Positions 18,390-26,718 of a stretch of DNA of 64,000 nt are shown in pieces. This DNA is from Mesorhizobium atlanticum (GTDB lineage Bacteria; Pseudomonadota; Alphaproteobacteria; Rhizobiales; Rhizobiaceae), in NCBI RefSeq assembly GCF_003289965.1, contig NZ_QMBQ01000014.1, forward strand, positions 1 through 64,000, written 5' to 3'. The position numbers and the translations under genes were made by a program. The notes under the pieces were generated by a model. The model saw only the letters and a program-made list of their open reading frames with translations, searched no databases and had not been told where the DNA came from. How positions within the stretch are numbered: the stretch's first letter is position 1; each line of letters begins with the position of its first letter.

Positions 18390-19549
18390 ACGCCATCGAC
18401 ACCAGAGTTCTCCCAACCAAGCGCAAGCAGGTGGCGCTGTTTTCCGCCGATGCGAATTTCAAGCGAGATGTCACCACGCGCCTCGACGCGCTGGCGATCT
18501 ATAACGTCAAGATTTCGGACGCGGCGGAATTCCTCAGAGGGCCGCCCGCCGACAGCCGGCCCGGCATCATCATCCTCGATCTCGGCAATGGCGAGCTGCT
18601 CGGCAATCCGGCGATCGTGGAGGCGCGCGCGGCCTGGGCGTCGGTGCCGCTGATCGCGATTTCCGACGAGCTCACCTCAGAGCAGACGCGCGTGCTGGTG
18701 CGCATGAACGCGTCCGACTGGCTGCATAAGCCGCTCGACGCCAAGGAACTGCTCAACGCCGTCACCTTCCACGACACCGGCAACCAGGGCACCAAGAGCC
18801 GCATCATCACCTTCATCGCCGCGAGCGGCGGCGCCGGCGCCACCACGCTGGCGATCTCGGCGGCGGAGCACCTTGCCTCGAAGTCGGCCGAGCGGGCGGC
18901 CGCGACCTGCCTCGTGGACCTCGACTTCCAGAGCGCCAATTGCGGCGCCTATCTCAACCAGTTCAACCAGTTCGACTTGACCGGCATCATCGGCCAGCCG
19001 GACCGGCTCGATGTCGAGCTGATGGATGTCATCAAGCTGTCGCGGCCGTCGGGCCTCACGCTCTATTCCTTCGAGCGGCCGCAGCTGCCTTTCGAGCCGC
19101 ACGGTTCCGACTTCGTGTTCCGGCTGCTCGATCTCGTCGCCTACCGCTTCGACGACATCGTCATCGACCTGCCCAATATCGAGACGCCGTGGCACGATTC
19201 GGTGCTGCGCACGAGCGACGAGATCTTCATCGTCTTCGAGCTCAACGTCGCTTCGCTGAGGCAAGGCAAGCGGCTCTACAAGAAGATCCGGGAATTGCGC
19301 GGCAACAAGGTCAGCATCACGCTGGTCGCCAACAAGCACAAGCGCAAATGGTTCGGCAACCACTTCTCGCGCAGCGAGCTGGAGAAGATCTTCAAGGCGC
19401 CGCACATCAAGTCGCTGGCGCTGGACAATGCGCTCTTGGCCGACGCGCTGAATCGCGCCATCCTGCCCTCCGAGGTGGACGGACGCGCGCGCTTCAACAA
19501 GGACTTGAAACGCATGTTCAAGGAACGGCTGGACAATGCCCAGCGCTAG
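18386..19549 (+). CDS. cpaE: Pilus assembly ATPase CpaE (TadZ-like, ParA/MinD superfamily)
   Basis: The ATG in the ATGA junction gives 387 residues. An N-terminal receiver-like domain (about residues 10-130, VALFSADANFKRDV to LHKPLDAKELLNAV) precedes a ParA/MinD-type domain with the deviant P-loop AASGGAGATTLAI near residue 150. The usual signature lysine is absent, as is common in CpaE/TadZ. CpaE localises the Tad machinery, at the pole in Caulobacter. It ends the plus-strand arm and overlaps the downstream transpeptidase gene by 14 bases, so the latter is probably co-transcribed. Confidence 0.9.
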   Translation: MNAIDTRVLPTKRKQVALFSADANFKRDVTTRLDALAIYNVKISDAAEFLRGPPADSRPGIIILDLGNGELLGNPAIVEARAAWASVPLIAISDELTSEQTRVLVRMNASDWLHKPLDAKELLNAVTFHDTGNQGTKSRIITFIAASGGAGATTLAISAAEHLASKSAERAAATCLVDLDFQSANCGAYLNQFNQFDLTGIIGQPDRLDVELMDVIKLSRPSGLTLYSFERPQLPFEPHGSDFVFRLLDLVAYRFDDIVIDLPNIETPWHDSVLRTSDEIFIVFELNVASLRQGKRLYKKIRELRGNKVSITLVANKHKRKWFGNHFSRSELEKIFKAPHIKSLALDNALLADALNRAILPSEVDGRARFNKDLKRMFKERLDNAQR

Positions 19550-20117
19550 CTCGAAGCGGCGCGTGACGGCGCGCCTCGCGGCTGCCTGCCTGATCGGCAT
19601 GGCGTCGATGTCGGCCTGCGATTTCGCGCAAGCCGCATCGGGTCTGCCGCCCCTGCCCGCCATGGGTCCCAGCCTGCGCAAGACGGTCGCTTTCCAGACC
19701 GGCGAGCAGCCGGGAACAATCATCATCCGCAAAAGCGAGAAGGCGCTCTACCTGGTGACCGCACCGGGCCAGGCGCTGCGCTACCAGATCAGCGTCGGCC
19801 GCGATGGCTTCGGCTGGACCGGAACGGTCAAGGTCGCCTCCAAAACCGAATGGCCGGAATGGCGCCCGCCCATGGAAATGCGCGCGCGCCAGCCGGAACT
19901 GCCGGCGATGGTGCCGGCCGGCCCCTACAATCCGCTCGGCGCCAGGGCGCTTTATCTCTCGCGCGACGGGCGCGACACGCTCTATCGTATCCATGGCACC
20001 AACGATCCCAAGGGCGTCGGTTTCGACGGCACGTCCGGATGCTTCCGGCTGACGAACACCGATGTGATCGATCTCTTCAGGCGCGTCGCGGTGGGCGCAA
20101 AGGTGGTGGTTGAATGA
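19536..20117 (+). CDS. L,D-transpeptidase (YkuD family)
   Basis: The 193-residue protein starts inside the end of cpaE and has an N-terminal export signal ending near ACDFAQAAS. The YkuD catalytic motif is complete: IHGTND (His153) and SGCFRLTN (Cys169), with RYQISVGRDGFGWTGT upstream. Such enzymes make 3-3 peptidoglycan crosslinks or attach proteins to peptidoglycan in the periplasm. Coupling to the pilus operon suggests local wall remodelling for pilus passage, though the gene may simply be read through. Its stop overlaps the next start (ATGA at 20114-20117). Confidence 0.88.
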   Translation: MPSASSKRRVTARLAAACLIGMASMSACDFAQAASGLPPLPAMGPSLRKTVAFQTGEQPGTIIIRKSEKALYLVTAPGQALRYQISVGRDGFGWTGTVKVASKTEWPEWRPPMEMRARQPELPAMVPAGPYNPLGARALYLSRDGRDTLYRIHGTNDPKGVGFDGTSGCFRLTNTDVIDLFRRVAVGAKVVVE

Positions 20118-20674
20118 CGATGATCAGCGAGCCGGACGTTCCGGCAATCGAACTCGGTCACCGGGAAACCGTTCCGGAAAAGCCCAGCCGGGCCAGGATG
20201 ATCGGCGTCATCACGGTCGGCGCGTTGCTCGTCACCGCCGTCAACGTGACGGCCGCCATCTATCTCTATCGCGGCATCAACGACCTCAAGACAATCGAGG
20301 CGCGGCTGGGAGAGCTCGGCCAATTCGAGCAGCGGATTGGCGCCCGCATCGACACTGTCAACAACGGTTTCCAGAGCCGGTTCGAGACGCTTGACCGCCA
20401 GCTGCAGGCGAATTTCGGCCAGATCAACGGCAATATCGCCAGGCTGGAGCAAGGCCAGCCGGTCGCAGCCAGCGGGCCGGCGCCCAGCGCTCCCGAGCCG
20501 GCCATGCTCGACAATACCACTGTGGCGGATGCGTCCGCGGCCGACGAAGGCGGCGCCGCTCCCGCCGACGCGCAGCCTTCGTTCAAGCGCAAGGTCGCGC
20601 CCCCGGGTCCGAACCCGTCCTACCAGCGCATCCAGCAGCCCGACGGTAAGGTCTACTACAAGAAGATCAACTGA
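20114..20674 (+). CDS. Membrane-anchored coiled-coil protein of unknown function
   Basis: The 186-residue product has a cytoplasmic N-terminus, one transmembrane helix at about residues 30-55 (MIGVITVGALLVTAVNVTAAIYLY) and a heptad-like segment at 60-115 (IEARLGELGQFEQRIGARID, then FETLDRQLQANFGQINGNIARLE). An Ala/Pro-rich tail ends in PNPSYQRIQQPDGKVYYKKIN. I do not recognise a family. It is translationally coupled to the L,D-transpeptidase, and the two could act together in the envelope as the last genes of the pilus transcription unit. Confidence 0.7.
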   Translation: MTMISEPDVPAIELGHRETVPEKPSRARMIGVITVGALLVTAVNVTAAIYLYRGINDLKTIEARLGELGQFEQRIGARIDTVNNGFQSRFETLDRQLQANFGQINGNIARLEQGQPVAASGPAPSAPEPAMLDNTTVADASAADEGGAAPADAQPSFKRKVAPPGPNPSYQRIQQPDGKVYYKKIN

Positions 20675-20713
20675 GCGCGGCGGCTGTTCCGCCGCCCGAG
20701 CCGGACCGCCCGG

Positions 20714-21250
20714 TTACAGATCACGCTGCAGTTCAAGCACGCGAACCGCGCGGGCTTCGGCGCGCACCCTGGCCTCGCGCAGGAAAGCGACGTGAGTGTA
20801 GGCGCAGGCCGCCAAGCCGAGGCACAGCACCAGGCTGTTCTTCAAGCTGAAGTCGAGCATGAGCGAAAAGCGCAAGCCGTTCGGTATGGCGAAAGCGGCG
20901 ATGGTGCTCGCCGTTTCCGCATTGCTGCTCAACGCCATCATCTTGCCGGCGAAGATCAAGGCAGCGTGATTGGCCAGGAAGAAGCCGGCCGACCTCTTCG
21001 CCTGGCAAATCATCCAGCAGGCGCCCGCAGCGAAAACAAGGATAGCCGCGTCGACGGCCATAGACCCGCCGAGATAGACATGCGCCTGCTGCCAGAACAT
21101 GGTCGAGAACGGCCGCAGCTCGAGCCAGGCGTGCCACACAGCGGGGCTGGCCGGATAAAAGCCGAGAAGCAGCGCCGCTGTCCGCTCCGCCGCCAGCAGA
21201 ACCAGCATCAGGGCCGGAAAGGCAAAGAGCAGTATCGGCTTGCGCATCAT
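20714..21250 (-). CDS. Membrane protein of unknown function (178 aa)
   Basis: The product has five hydrophobic segments and no recognised motif (LLFAFPALMLVLLAAERTAALLL, AAILVFAAGACWMICQA, LVLCLGLAACAYTHVAFL). It runs opposite to the preceding operon, converging with it 39 bases apart. Rhizobial genomes contain many such proteins near envelope genes. No function is proposed. The 205 bases between its start and the next gene hold its promoter and nothing else that can be identified. Confidence 0.6.
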   Translation of the reverse strand: MMRKPILLFAFPALMLVLLAAERTAALLLGFYPASPAVWHAWLELRPFSTMFWQQAHVYLGGSMAVDAAILVFAAGACWMICQAKRSAGFFLANHAALIFAGKMMALSSNAETASTIAAFAIPNGLRFSLMLDFSLKNSLVLCLGLAACAYTHVAFLREARVRAEARAVRVLELQRDL

Positions 21251-21455
21251 GTCATCCCCTCGACATCCGATGGCCGATTCTAGGCCGCATTGGTTGCGCG
21301 AGACTTAACGCAACGCCTTGCTTTTCAAGGAATGTCGCTCATGTCTAATGTGTGGACGGGTTCAACGGTCGGGATGGCGCCGTGTCGACAGGAGCTAACG
21401 GGCTGGGCTCGAGCGGCATCACCGGCTGCCGGCACGATGCCGCGGAGACCCGCGC

Positions 21456-22166
21456 GTGAGCCAGGCGAGACCGCCCGGCCGCCCGCTGCTGGCCTCGACG
21501 CTCGGTTTTCTCGGGCTGTTCGCCGGCATGCTGCTGATCGCCGAGGGCAGGCGCTGGCTGCCGCCCGACCCGCCCGCGGTCACGCCGGCCCAAGATGCCG
21601 CAGACCTCAAGCCGGGCTCACAGGCCGCGGTTCAAGACACGCGGCCGGGCGAGCCGGCACGCAAGATCGCCGAGGATCTCATAGCGCCGCCGCCGCTCGA
21701 CCCGTCCGGGATCGAGCGCATCGAGCCGCGCCCTCCGCTCGGCGAACTCGGGCTAGCGCCGCGACCGAAAACGCCGATGCCGCGGGATTGGCGCGAGACG
21801 CTGCTTTTTCGCCCGGTCGCGACATCCTCGGCGGTCTTCGAGGCCATGGGACACACGGTCGCCATCAGCGGGACGATCGGCATAGACCCCGACGGGACCT
21901 GCACGTTCGACAACACCGCCTGGCCGTGCGGCCAGCGAGCGCGGGCCGCCTTCAACGCCTGGCTGCGCGGCCGGGCGCTGAAATGCCTGCTGCCGCCGGA
22001 TGCCGACCGCTTCGCCATCGCCGCGCCCTGCGCGCTCGGCAGGCAGGATGTCGGAGCCTGGCTGGTCTCCAACGGCTGGGCGATGGCCGCTCCCACCGGC
22101 CTTTACGGCAAGGCGGAAGCGGTGGCGAGAGAGGCCAGGATGGGCATTTTCGGTCCGCCGCAATAG
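21456..22166 (+). CDS. Thermonuclease-like (SNase-fold) membrane-anchored protein
   Basis: The GTG at 21456 follows GGAGA. An N-terminal transmembrane segment (LASTLGFLGLFAGMLLIAEG) and a Pro-rich linker lead to a C-terminal domain. That domain (CTFDNTAWPCGQRARAAFNAWLRGR, then LKCLLP, and DVGAWLVSNGWAMA with GIFGPPQ) follows the end of the staphylococcal nuclease fold as found in rhizobial thermonuclease family proteins. The canonical catalytic Arg-Glu-Arg set is not clearly present, so nuclease activity is doubtful. The protein would face the periplasm. It stands alone between divergent and unrelated genes. Confidence 0.6.
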   Translation: MSQARPPGRPLLASTLGFLGLFAGMLLIAEGRRWLPPDPPAVTPAQDAADLKPGSQAAVQDTRPGEPARKIAEDLIAPPPLDPSGIERIEPRPPLGELGLAPRPKTPMPRDWRETLLFRPVATSSAVFEAMGHTVAISGTIGIDPDGTCTFDNTAWPCGQRARAAFNAWLRGRALKCLLPPDADRFAIAAPCALGRQDVGAWLVSNGWAMAAPTGLYGKAEAVAREARMGIFGPPQ

Positions 22167-22432
22167 CGCAATCGCGGGAAAGCCCATGACCGGCTCCGTC
22201 ATGGAATTGCGTGAAAGCAGAATGGTCAGAGCGATCGAGCGATTCTAGAAAACCGTGGGCTGCTTCGGCCGGGCAGGTCATCAAGCACGCAAGCCGCGGG
22301 CCGCGGCCACGTGCGTGGGCCGGACACATCGCTTAGAGAAGAAGCCGACTTTGCATCAAATTGTACGCTTCCCTGAAACCGAAATTGCAACGGACCTCCT
22401 GTAAGCCAATGCGTCGAACAGGAGATTGGCCC

Positions 22433-23179
22433 TTGACCACGAAAACATCGACCGCGCCGGCTCAAACGTGGAAGCATCTCATCTTGCTGGCCGTGCTTGG
22501 CACCGCCGGCTGCGTCGCCCTTTCGCTCGCGCTGAACTATCTGCTGCTTTTCAGCGACAGCCTGACGCCGTTCGCCCGAGGGGCAGTCACGGCCATCATC
22601 GTGCCGATTGTCATCGGTCTGCCGCTGTTTGCCTTCACCGGCTGGCAACAGATCGAGATCCGCCGTTACCGGCAGGAGCTCACCAAATCCGGCACCTACG
22701 ACCAGCTGACCGGATGCTTGAACGGCAAAGTGTTCACATCGATGGTCGACAGGAGAGCGGCGAGACCGGCCGGTCCGCGCTCCGGCGCCTTTCTGGTCAT
22801 CCATCCGGAGCATCTGGCGTCGATCAACCTTCGCTTCGGTCTGGAATGGGGCGACGAGGCCTTGCGGCTGATCGCATCAGCCATCCGATCCTCGGTTCGC
22901 AAGGACGATCTGATCGGCCGGATCGGAACCTCGATGTTCGGCGTCTTCCTTCCGGGCGCGAGCGAAGCGGACGCCAAGGACGTCGGCGAACGCGTTCGCG
23001 GCGCGGTCGGCGAAATCTATTTCGCACCGAAAGGCGACAAGGACGTGCTTGCGATCAGCGTGGGCGGCGTCATTTTCGAGCGCGAGCTGGATTTCGAGGA
23101 CATGTTTCGCTTCGCGGAGGAAGGTATGGCCGAGGCCCCTGACGAAGCCGGCCTGCGGCTGTCGCACGTCACCAACTGA
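22433..23179 (+). CDS. Membrane GGDEF-domain protein with degenerate active site
   Basis: The TTG at 22433 has AGGAG 9 bases upstream and is preferred over an ATG at 22361. The product of about 248 residues has two transmembrane helices and then a GGDEF-type domain. YDQLTGCLNGKVF matches the substrate-binding start of such domains, and FGLEWGDEALRLIASAIR the following helix. Where the GGDEF signature should be it reads GTSMF (RIGTSMFGVFLPG), so the metal- and GTP-binding residues are missing. It is unlikely to be a diguanylate cyclase and may act as a GTP or c-di-GMP sensor or through protein contacts. A single-gene unit, it is followed by the tRNA-Cys gene on the other strand. Confidence 0.75.
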   Translation: MTTKTSTAPAQTWKHLILLAVLGTAGCVALSLALNYLLLFSDSLTPFARGAVTAIIVPIVIGLPLFAFTGWQQIEIRRYRQELTKSGTYDQLTGCLNGKVFTSMVDRRAARPAGPRSGAFLVIHPEHLASINLRFGLEWGDEALRLIASAIRSSVRKDDLIGRIGTSMFGVFLPGASEADAKDVGERVRGAVGEIYFAPKGDKDVLAISVGGVIFERELDFEDMFRFAEEGMAEAPDEAGLRLSHVTN

Positions 23180-23246
23180 AGCGGTGCGATCGGTCTGCTT
23201 CCTGGTCGCACCGGTAAACGCGGCTGGGCCGTGGCGGCGCCGGAAC

Positions 23247-23316
23247 TGGAGGCCTCGCCCGGAATCGAACCGGGATTGAAGGATTTGCAGTCCTCTGCGT
23301 GAACCGCCGCGAGGCC
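23247..23316 (-). tRNA. tRNA-Cys (GCA) with unusually short D-arm
   Basis: Read on the minus strand, GGCCTCG pairs with CGAGGCC as a perfect 7-bp acceptor stem, followed by U73 (the usual discriminator of tRNA-Cys) and an encoded CCA. The anticodon loop CTGCAAA gives GCA for cysteine, and the T-arm CCCGG-TTCGATT-CCGGG is perfect. The D-arm is only GCG-GTTCA-CGC, about four bases shorter than a normal one, so the gene is 70 bases including CCA. It lies just outside the left boundary repeat of the island. Confidence 0.85.
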
Positions 23317-23390
23317 TCGCAGGCGAGGCATTGCGATAGGTTGGCGCCAGACCATCGCCAAGCGCGGCCCGATGCGACAATTACAGGGAG

Positions 23391-23420
23391 GGCTGGTGCT
23401 GCGAGAGAGGATTGAACTCT
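23391..23420 (+). repeat. Left boundary direct repeat (attL-like tRNA-Thr 3' fragment)
   Basis: This is an exact 30-bp copy of positions 40293-40322, the 3' end of tRNA-Thr. The flanks differ on both sides of the two copies, so the match ends sharply. It lies 74 bases beyond the tRNA-Cys gene. Confidence 0.8.
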
Positions 23421-23618
23421 AGGTAGTTTTAATAAAAACAATAACTTACGTGATATTTTGTAACATTGTGACGTCCAGTGAAATGACCATGCCGCTCGAC
23501 CACGGTCGATCCTGTTCCCTCGAAAAGGCGCGCGCCTTTGCCTTGGCCTCCTGTTGCGATAGCATGGCGACATTAGCTGTGCCTGAAGAATCGAATTTCG
23601 CTGAGGGGGCGAGATTTC

Positions 23619-24524
23619 ATGGAGATGCAGCAGGTCCGATATTTTCTGGCCCTGTCTAACACGTTGAATTTCACCAGGGCGGCCGAGGAGTGCAACGTCA
23701 CTCAGCCGGCCCTTACGCGCGCCATCAAGACGCTTGAAGAGGAGTTAGGGGGGGAGCTTCTTCGGCGCGAGCGTCAGCATTCGCATCTGACGGAACTCGG
23801 GCGCCGCATGCTGCCGTTGCTGCAACAGTGCTATGATGCGGCCACTTCCGCCAAATCGCTGGCCAAGGCTGTGCAAAGCAGTGACGTTGCGCCGCTCAAC
23901 GTCACCATCTCCAACAGTATCAACATTGCGCTTTTGGTTTCGCCGTTCACCGAGCTCTTCCGGGCCTATCCCGGTGTGCATCTCAAGATTCACCGGGGTT
24001 CACCGGCGGCAGTAATAGAGGCGCTGAGAGGCGGCGACGTGGAGTTGGCGATTGCCGGTCCGCTCGGGCAGGCCTGGGACCGCCTGGACACATGGCCGCT
24101 GTTCCAGGAAGGAATCGAGCTCGCCGTAAATTCGGATCATCCGCTCGCCCGTCGAAACGAGGCAGATGTCGCGCTGGCGCAGCTTGCCGCCGAACCTGTG
24201 CTCAGCCGGATCGATTGGGAAACGAGCGAGGAACTCGCGCGATCTCTTTCCGCCAAGGGGTATACGCCCCGGACCGCGCATGAAGTCGAGACGGACCAGG
24301 ATCTGCTCGCGCTGCTCGAGGCCAATGCCGGAGTGGGCTTTGTCACCCTTACTGCTCCGCGATCCCCGACCACACGCCGGCTCAAACTTCGTGATCTGGA
24401 TGTCTCGAGGATCGTTTCGGTTTATGCGGTAGCCGGCAGGCATCGCTCGCCGGTCGCGACAACCCTGCTCAACCTTTTGAGGGCCGCCGACTGGTCGTCC
24501 TTCGGCGTCAGCGAGCCCGCCTGA
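23619..24524 (+). CDS. LysR-family transcriptional regulator (first of three related copies)
   Basis: The 301-residue protein has the LysR winged-helix domain at residues 1-62 (QQVRYFLALSNTLNFTRAAEECNVTQPALTRAIKTLEEELGGEL) and a periplasmic-binding-like effector domain (PLNVTISNSINIALLVSPFTE, then NAGVGFVTLTAP). The start has GAGGGGG nine bases upstream. It is a close relative of the regulators at 30355 and 33787. Its 3' end overlaps that of the convergent peroxiredoxin gene by 17 bases. The effector is unknown; the redox enzymes next door suggest an oxidative or electrophilic signal. It is the first gene inside the island's left boundary. Confidence 0.92.
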   Translation: MEMQQVRYFLALSNTLNFTRAAEECNVTQPALTRAIKTLEEELGGELLRRERQHSHLTELGRRMLPLLQQCYDAATSAKSLAKAVQSSDVAPLNVTISNSINIALLVSPFTELFRAYPGVHLKIHRGSPAAVIEALRGGDVELAIAGPLGQAWDRLDTWPLFQEGIELAVNSDHPLARRNEADVALAQLAAEPVLSRIDWETSEELARSLSAKGYTPRTAHEVETDQDLLALLEANAGVGFVTLTAPRSPTTRRLKLRDLDVSRIVSVYAVAGRHRSPVATTLLNLLRAADWSSFGVSEPA

Positions 24525-25212
24525 GCGCCGCGATCAGGTCGTCAATGTCCATGCGACGGCGGTAGTCCGGATCGACAAAGCGATCCCTGATGATCCCGTC
24601 AGTTCCGACGATGAAGGTGGCTGGAATGGGCATAAACCAGCTGCTGTTGCCCTGATAGTTGGGGATGTCGAGCCCCAGGCCCATGAGCCTTTCCATTTCG
24701 GCGCCAACCCAGATCGCGAGGTTGAGCGACAACGCATATCCATTGTCCATGTCGATCAGGAATGGGAACTGTGCACCGACCAGTGCCTTCATGGTCTTCG
24801 CAAATTTGCGACGCTCCGGCATGATCGCAACCACCTGTCCGCCCAATTCCGCGATCTCGTGGTGCACCTCGACAATCCCGATGGCGTTCAAGCGGCAATA
24901 AGGACACCAGTGACCGCGCTGAAAGGTGATGACGGCTGGCCCCTTGGCCAGGATTTCGGCGAGGCTGACGAGCCTGCCATCGTCATCAGGCAACAGGAAG
25001 CCAGGCATGGCTTCGCCCGGAGCGGGCGCCATTGTGCCGGCACCTTGCTTCTCAAGGCGATCCACCAGTCGTTCTACGGCGTCGGCGAATTCCGAATTCA
25101 GGCGGCGAACCGCCGCTGCAACTACCGCCAGACGCTCATTGAGGGGCGCATCAAGCTCGATGGCTGCCTGGACGGACTGCTCGAATGTCATTCCCTGGTC
25201 GTCGGCCGCCAT
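24508..25212 (-). CDS. Peroxiredoxin-like AhpC/TSA family protein
   Basis: The 234-residue product has a helical N-terminal extension and a thioredoxin-fold domain with the peroxidatic site FQRGHWCPYCRLN (Cys103 and Cys106 in a CxxC arrangement). Then come VVAIMPERRKFAKTMK and a conserved PATFIVGTDGIIRDRFVDPDYRRRMD. Proteins of this branch are annotated as peroxiredoxin-like or redoxin family and are presumed thiol peroxidases or disulfide reductases in the cytoplasm. The CxxC pattern is closer to a thioredoxin than to 2-Cys AhpC. It lies 140 bases downstream of the disulfide-oxidoreductase-like gene in the same direction and could receive electrons from it. Confidence 0.85.
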   Translation of the reverse strand: MAADDQGMTFEQSVQAAIELDAPLNERLAVVAAAVRRLNSEFADAVERLVDRLEKQGAGTMAPAPGEAMPGFLLPDDDGRLVSLAEILAKGPAVITFQRGHWCPYCRLNAIGIVEVHHEIAELGGQVVAIMPERRKFAKTMKALVGAQFPFLIDMDNGYALSLNLAIWVGAEMERLMGLGLDIPNYQGNSSWFMPIPATFIVGTDGIIRDRFVDPDYRRRMDIDDLIAALRRAR

Positions 25213-25352
25213 GTCTGCACTTTCACACCTCCCCTACCCTACCACCGGAACCCCTCGGCAATTGCCATGTTTTTCCTGCATGGTTTTGATGCCCTGCCTG
25301 CATCGACACATGCCAGGGCCTCCGCTCTGCTTCGCTGGCCCGGGCCGGAGCG

Positions 25353-26699
25353 TTACACCATGTTCCTGATATCCGCTGCAAAAGTCGGGAAAGCCCAGAC
25401 CATCTCAGACAGGTCTCGCGTCGTGATGCCGTGCTTCATCGCGAGCGCAAAAATGTGGATCAGCTCTTCCCCGGCATGGCCGACCAGGTGAGCTCCGAGG
25501 ATCCTGCCTGTCGTTTCCTCGACGATGATCTTCGACCATGCGACCGGCTCCGCGTAAGTCCTGGCGGAGAGCCAGCCCTGCATGTCGTTCAGATGGACGT
25601 TGACGACGAAGCCGCGTTCTCTCGCCTGGGCCTCGGTCAACCCGACTGCCGCCACGGCCGGAATGCTGTAGAGAGATGCAGGTATGTGACTGTAGTCGGG
25701 CCGATGCTTCGGGCCGTCGACGATGTTGCGACCGACGATCCCGCCTTCATAGGTCGCAATCGGTGAAAGCTGCGGGGAGTTCCACACGGCATCGCCGCAG
25801 ACATAGACGTCTGGATTGGAACGCGAGCGCAGATGCTCGTCGATCTCGATGCGGCCTTCGCGATGCACAATGACGCCCGCCCCGAGATCGAGGCCCTCGA
25901 CATTGGCGACGCGTCCCGCGCAATTGACGGCCCGATCCGCGTCAACCCTCCATTCGGCGCCATCCTTCCCAAAGCTCACCCGCAGTCGCCCGTTGGCCTC
26001 TTCGATCTTTTTGACCCAAGCCTTGGTATGGATGCTGATGCCCAGGCGCTCACTTTCGGCACGGATTTGGGCAACGGCATCTTCGTCGAAGCCTCCGAGG
26101 AGTTGCGGCAGCGCCTCGAGGATCGTGACCTCGACGCCGGCGCGTGCATAGACGTGGCCCAGTTCGAAGGCGATAACGCCGCCGCCAATGAACACAACGG
26201 CGCGAGGCAACACAGGATCGCTCAGCACATCGTCGGATGTGGTCAGGAATTCTGCGCCGGCGATCGACAGCGGGCGCGGCTTCGAGCCGGTGGCGATGAC
26301 GATGTTTCTGGCCTCGATCTCTCGGGTGCCGACGCGGATGGCATTGCTGGCCATAAATGTGGCCTCGCCGTTGATGACATGGACGCCTCGCCTTGCCATC
26401 AATCCAGACAGCCGGGATGGAATATCCGCGATGATGTCCTTTTCCCGCTCGATCAGGGCTCGCCAATCGAGCCTCGGCGGTTCGATTTCGATTGCATGAT
26501 TGCCGGCTCTTCCGATCTCGTCGAGCGCGTGGGCCGCCGCAACCAGCACCTTCTTCGGCGTGCATCCGCGATTGGGACAGGTGCCGCCGAGATCGCGAGC
26601 CTCGATCATGGCGACGGAGAGTCCGGCGGCACGCGTCGCCCCCGTGACGCCCATTCCTGCATTGCCGCCGCCCAGGATCACGACGTCATACTTTTCCAT
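25353..26699 (-). CDS. Pyridine nucleotide-disulfide oxidoreductase, glutathione/mercuric reductase-like
   Basis: The 448-residue flavoprotein begins with the FAD-binding motif VVILGGGNAGMG and the redox-active disulfide GGTCPNRGCTPKK (Cys41, Cys46). It continues with the NAD(P)H-binding motif VVFIGGGVIAFELGHVYARAG and the second FAD motif DVYVCGDAV. The dimerisation domain carries the usual ILGAHLVGHAGEELI. At the place of the catalytic HxxxxE motif (HPTLSE in most members) it reads WAFPTFAAD, so the proton-relaying His and Glu are absent. It may reduce a substrate other than glutathione, lipoamide or mercury. It lies 19 bases downstream of ndh and probably belongs to the hydroxybutyrate dehydrogenase-patatin-ndh operon. 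Confidence 0.88.
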   Translation of the reverse strand: MEKYDVVILGGGNAGMGVTGATRAAGLSVAMIEARDLGGTCPNRGCTPKKVLVAAAHALDEIGRAGNHAIEIEPPRLDWRALIEREKDIIADIPSRLSGLMARRGVHVINGEATFMASNAIRVGTREIEARNIVIATGSKPRPLSIAGAEFLTTSDDVLSDPVLPRAVVFIGGGVIAFELGHVYARAGVEVTILEALPQLLGGFDEDAVAQIRAESERLGISIHTKAWVKKIEEANGRLRVSFGKDGAEWRVDADRAVNCAGRVANVEGLDLGAGVIVHREGRIEIDEHLRSRSNPDVYVCGDAVWNSPQLSPIATYEGGIVGRNIVDGPKHRPDYSHIPASLYSIPAVAAVGLTEAQARERGFVVNVHLNDMQGWLSARTYAEPVAWSKIIVEETTGRILGAHLVGHAGEELIHIFALAMKHGITTRDLSEMVWAFPTFAADIRNMV

Positions 26700-26718
26700 C
26701 GCAGCGCCTCCGCCGACC

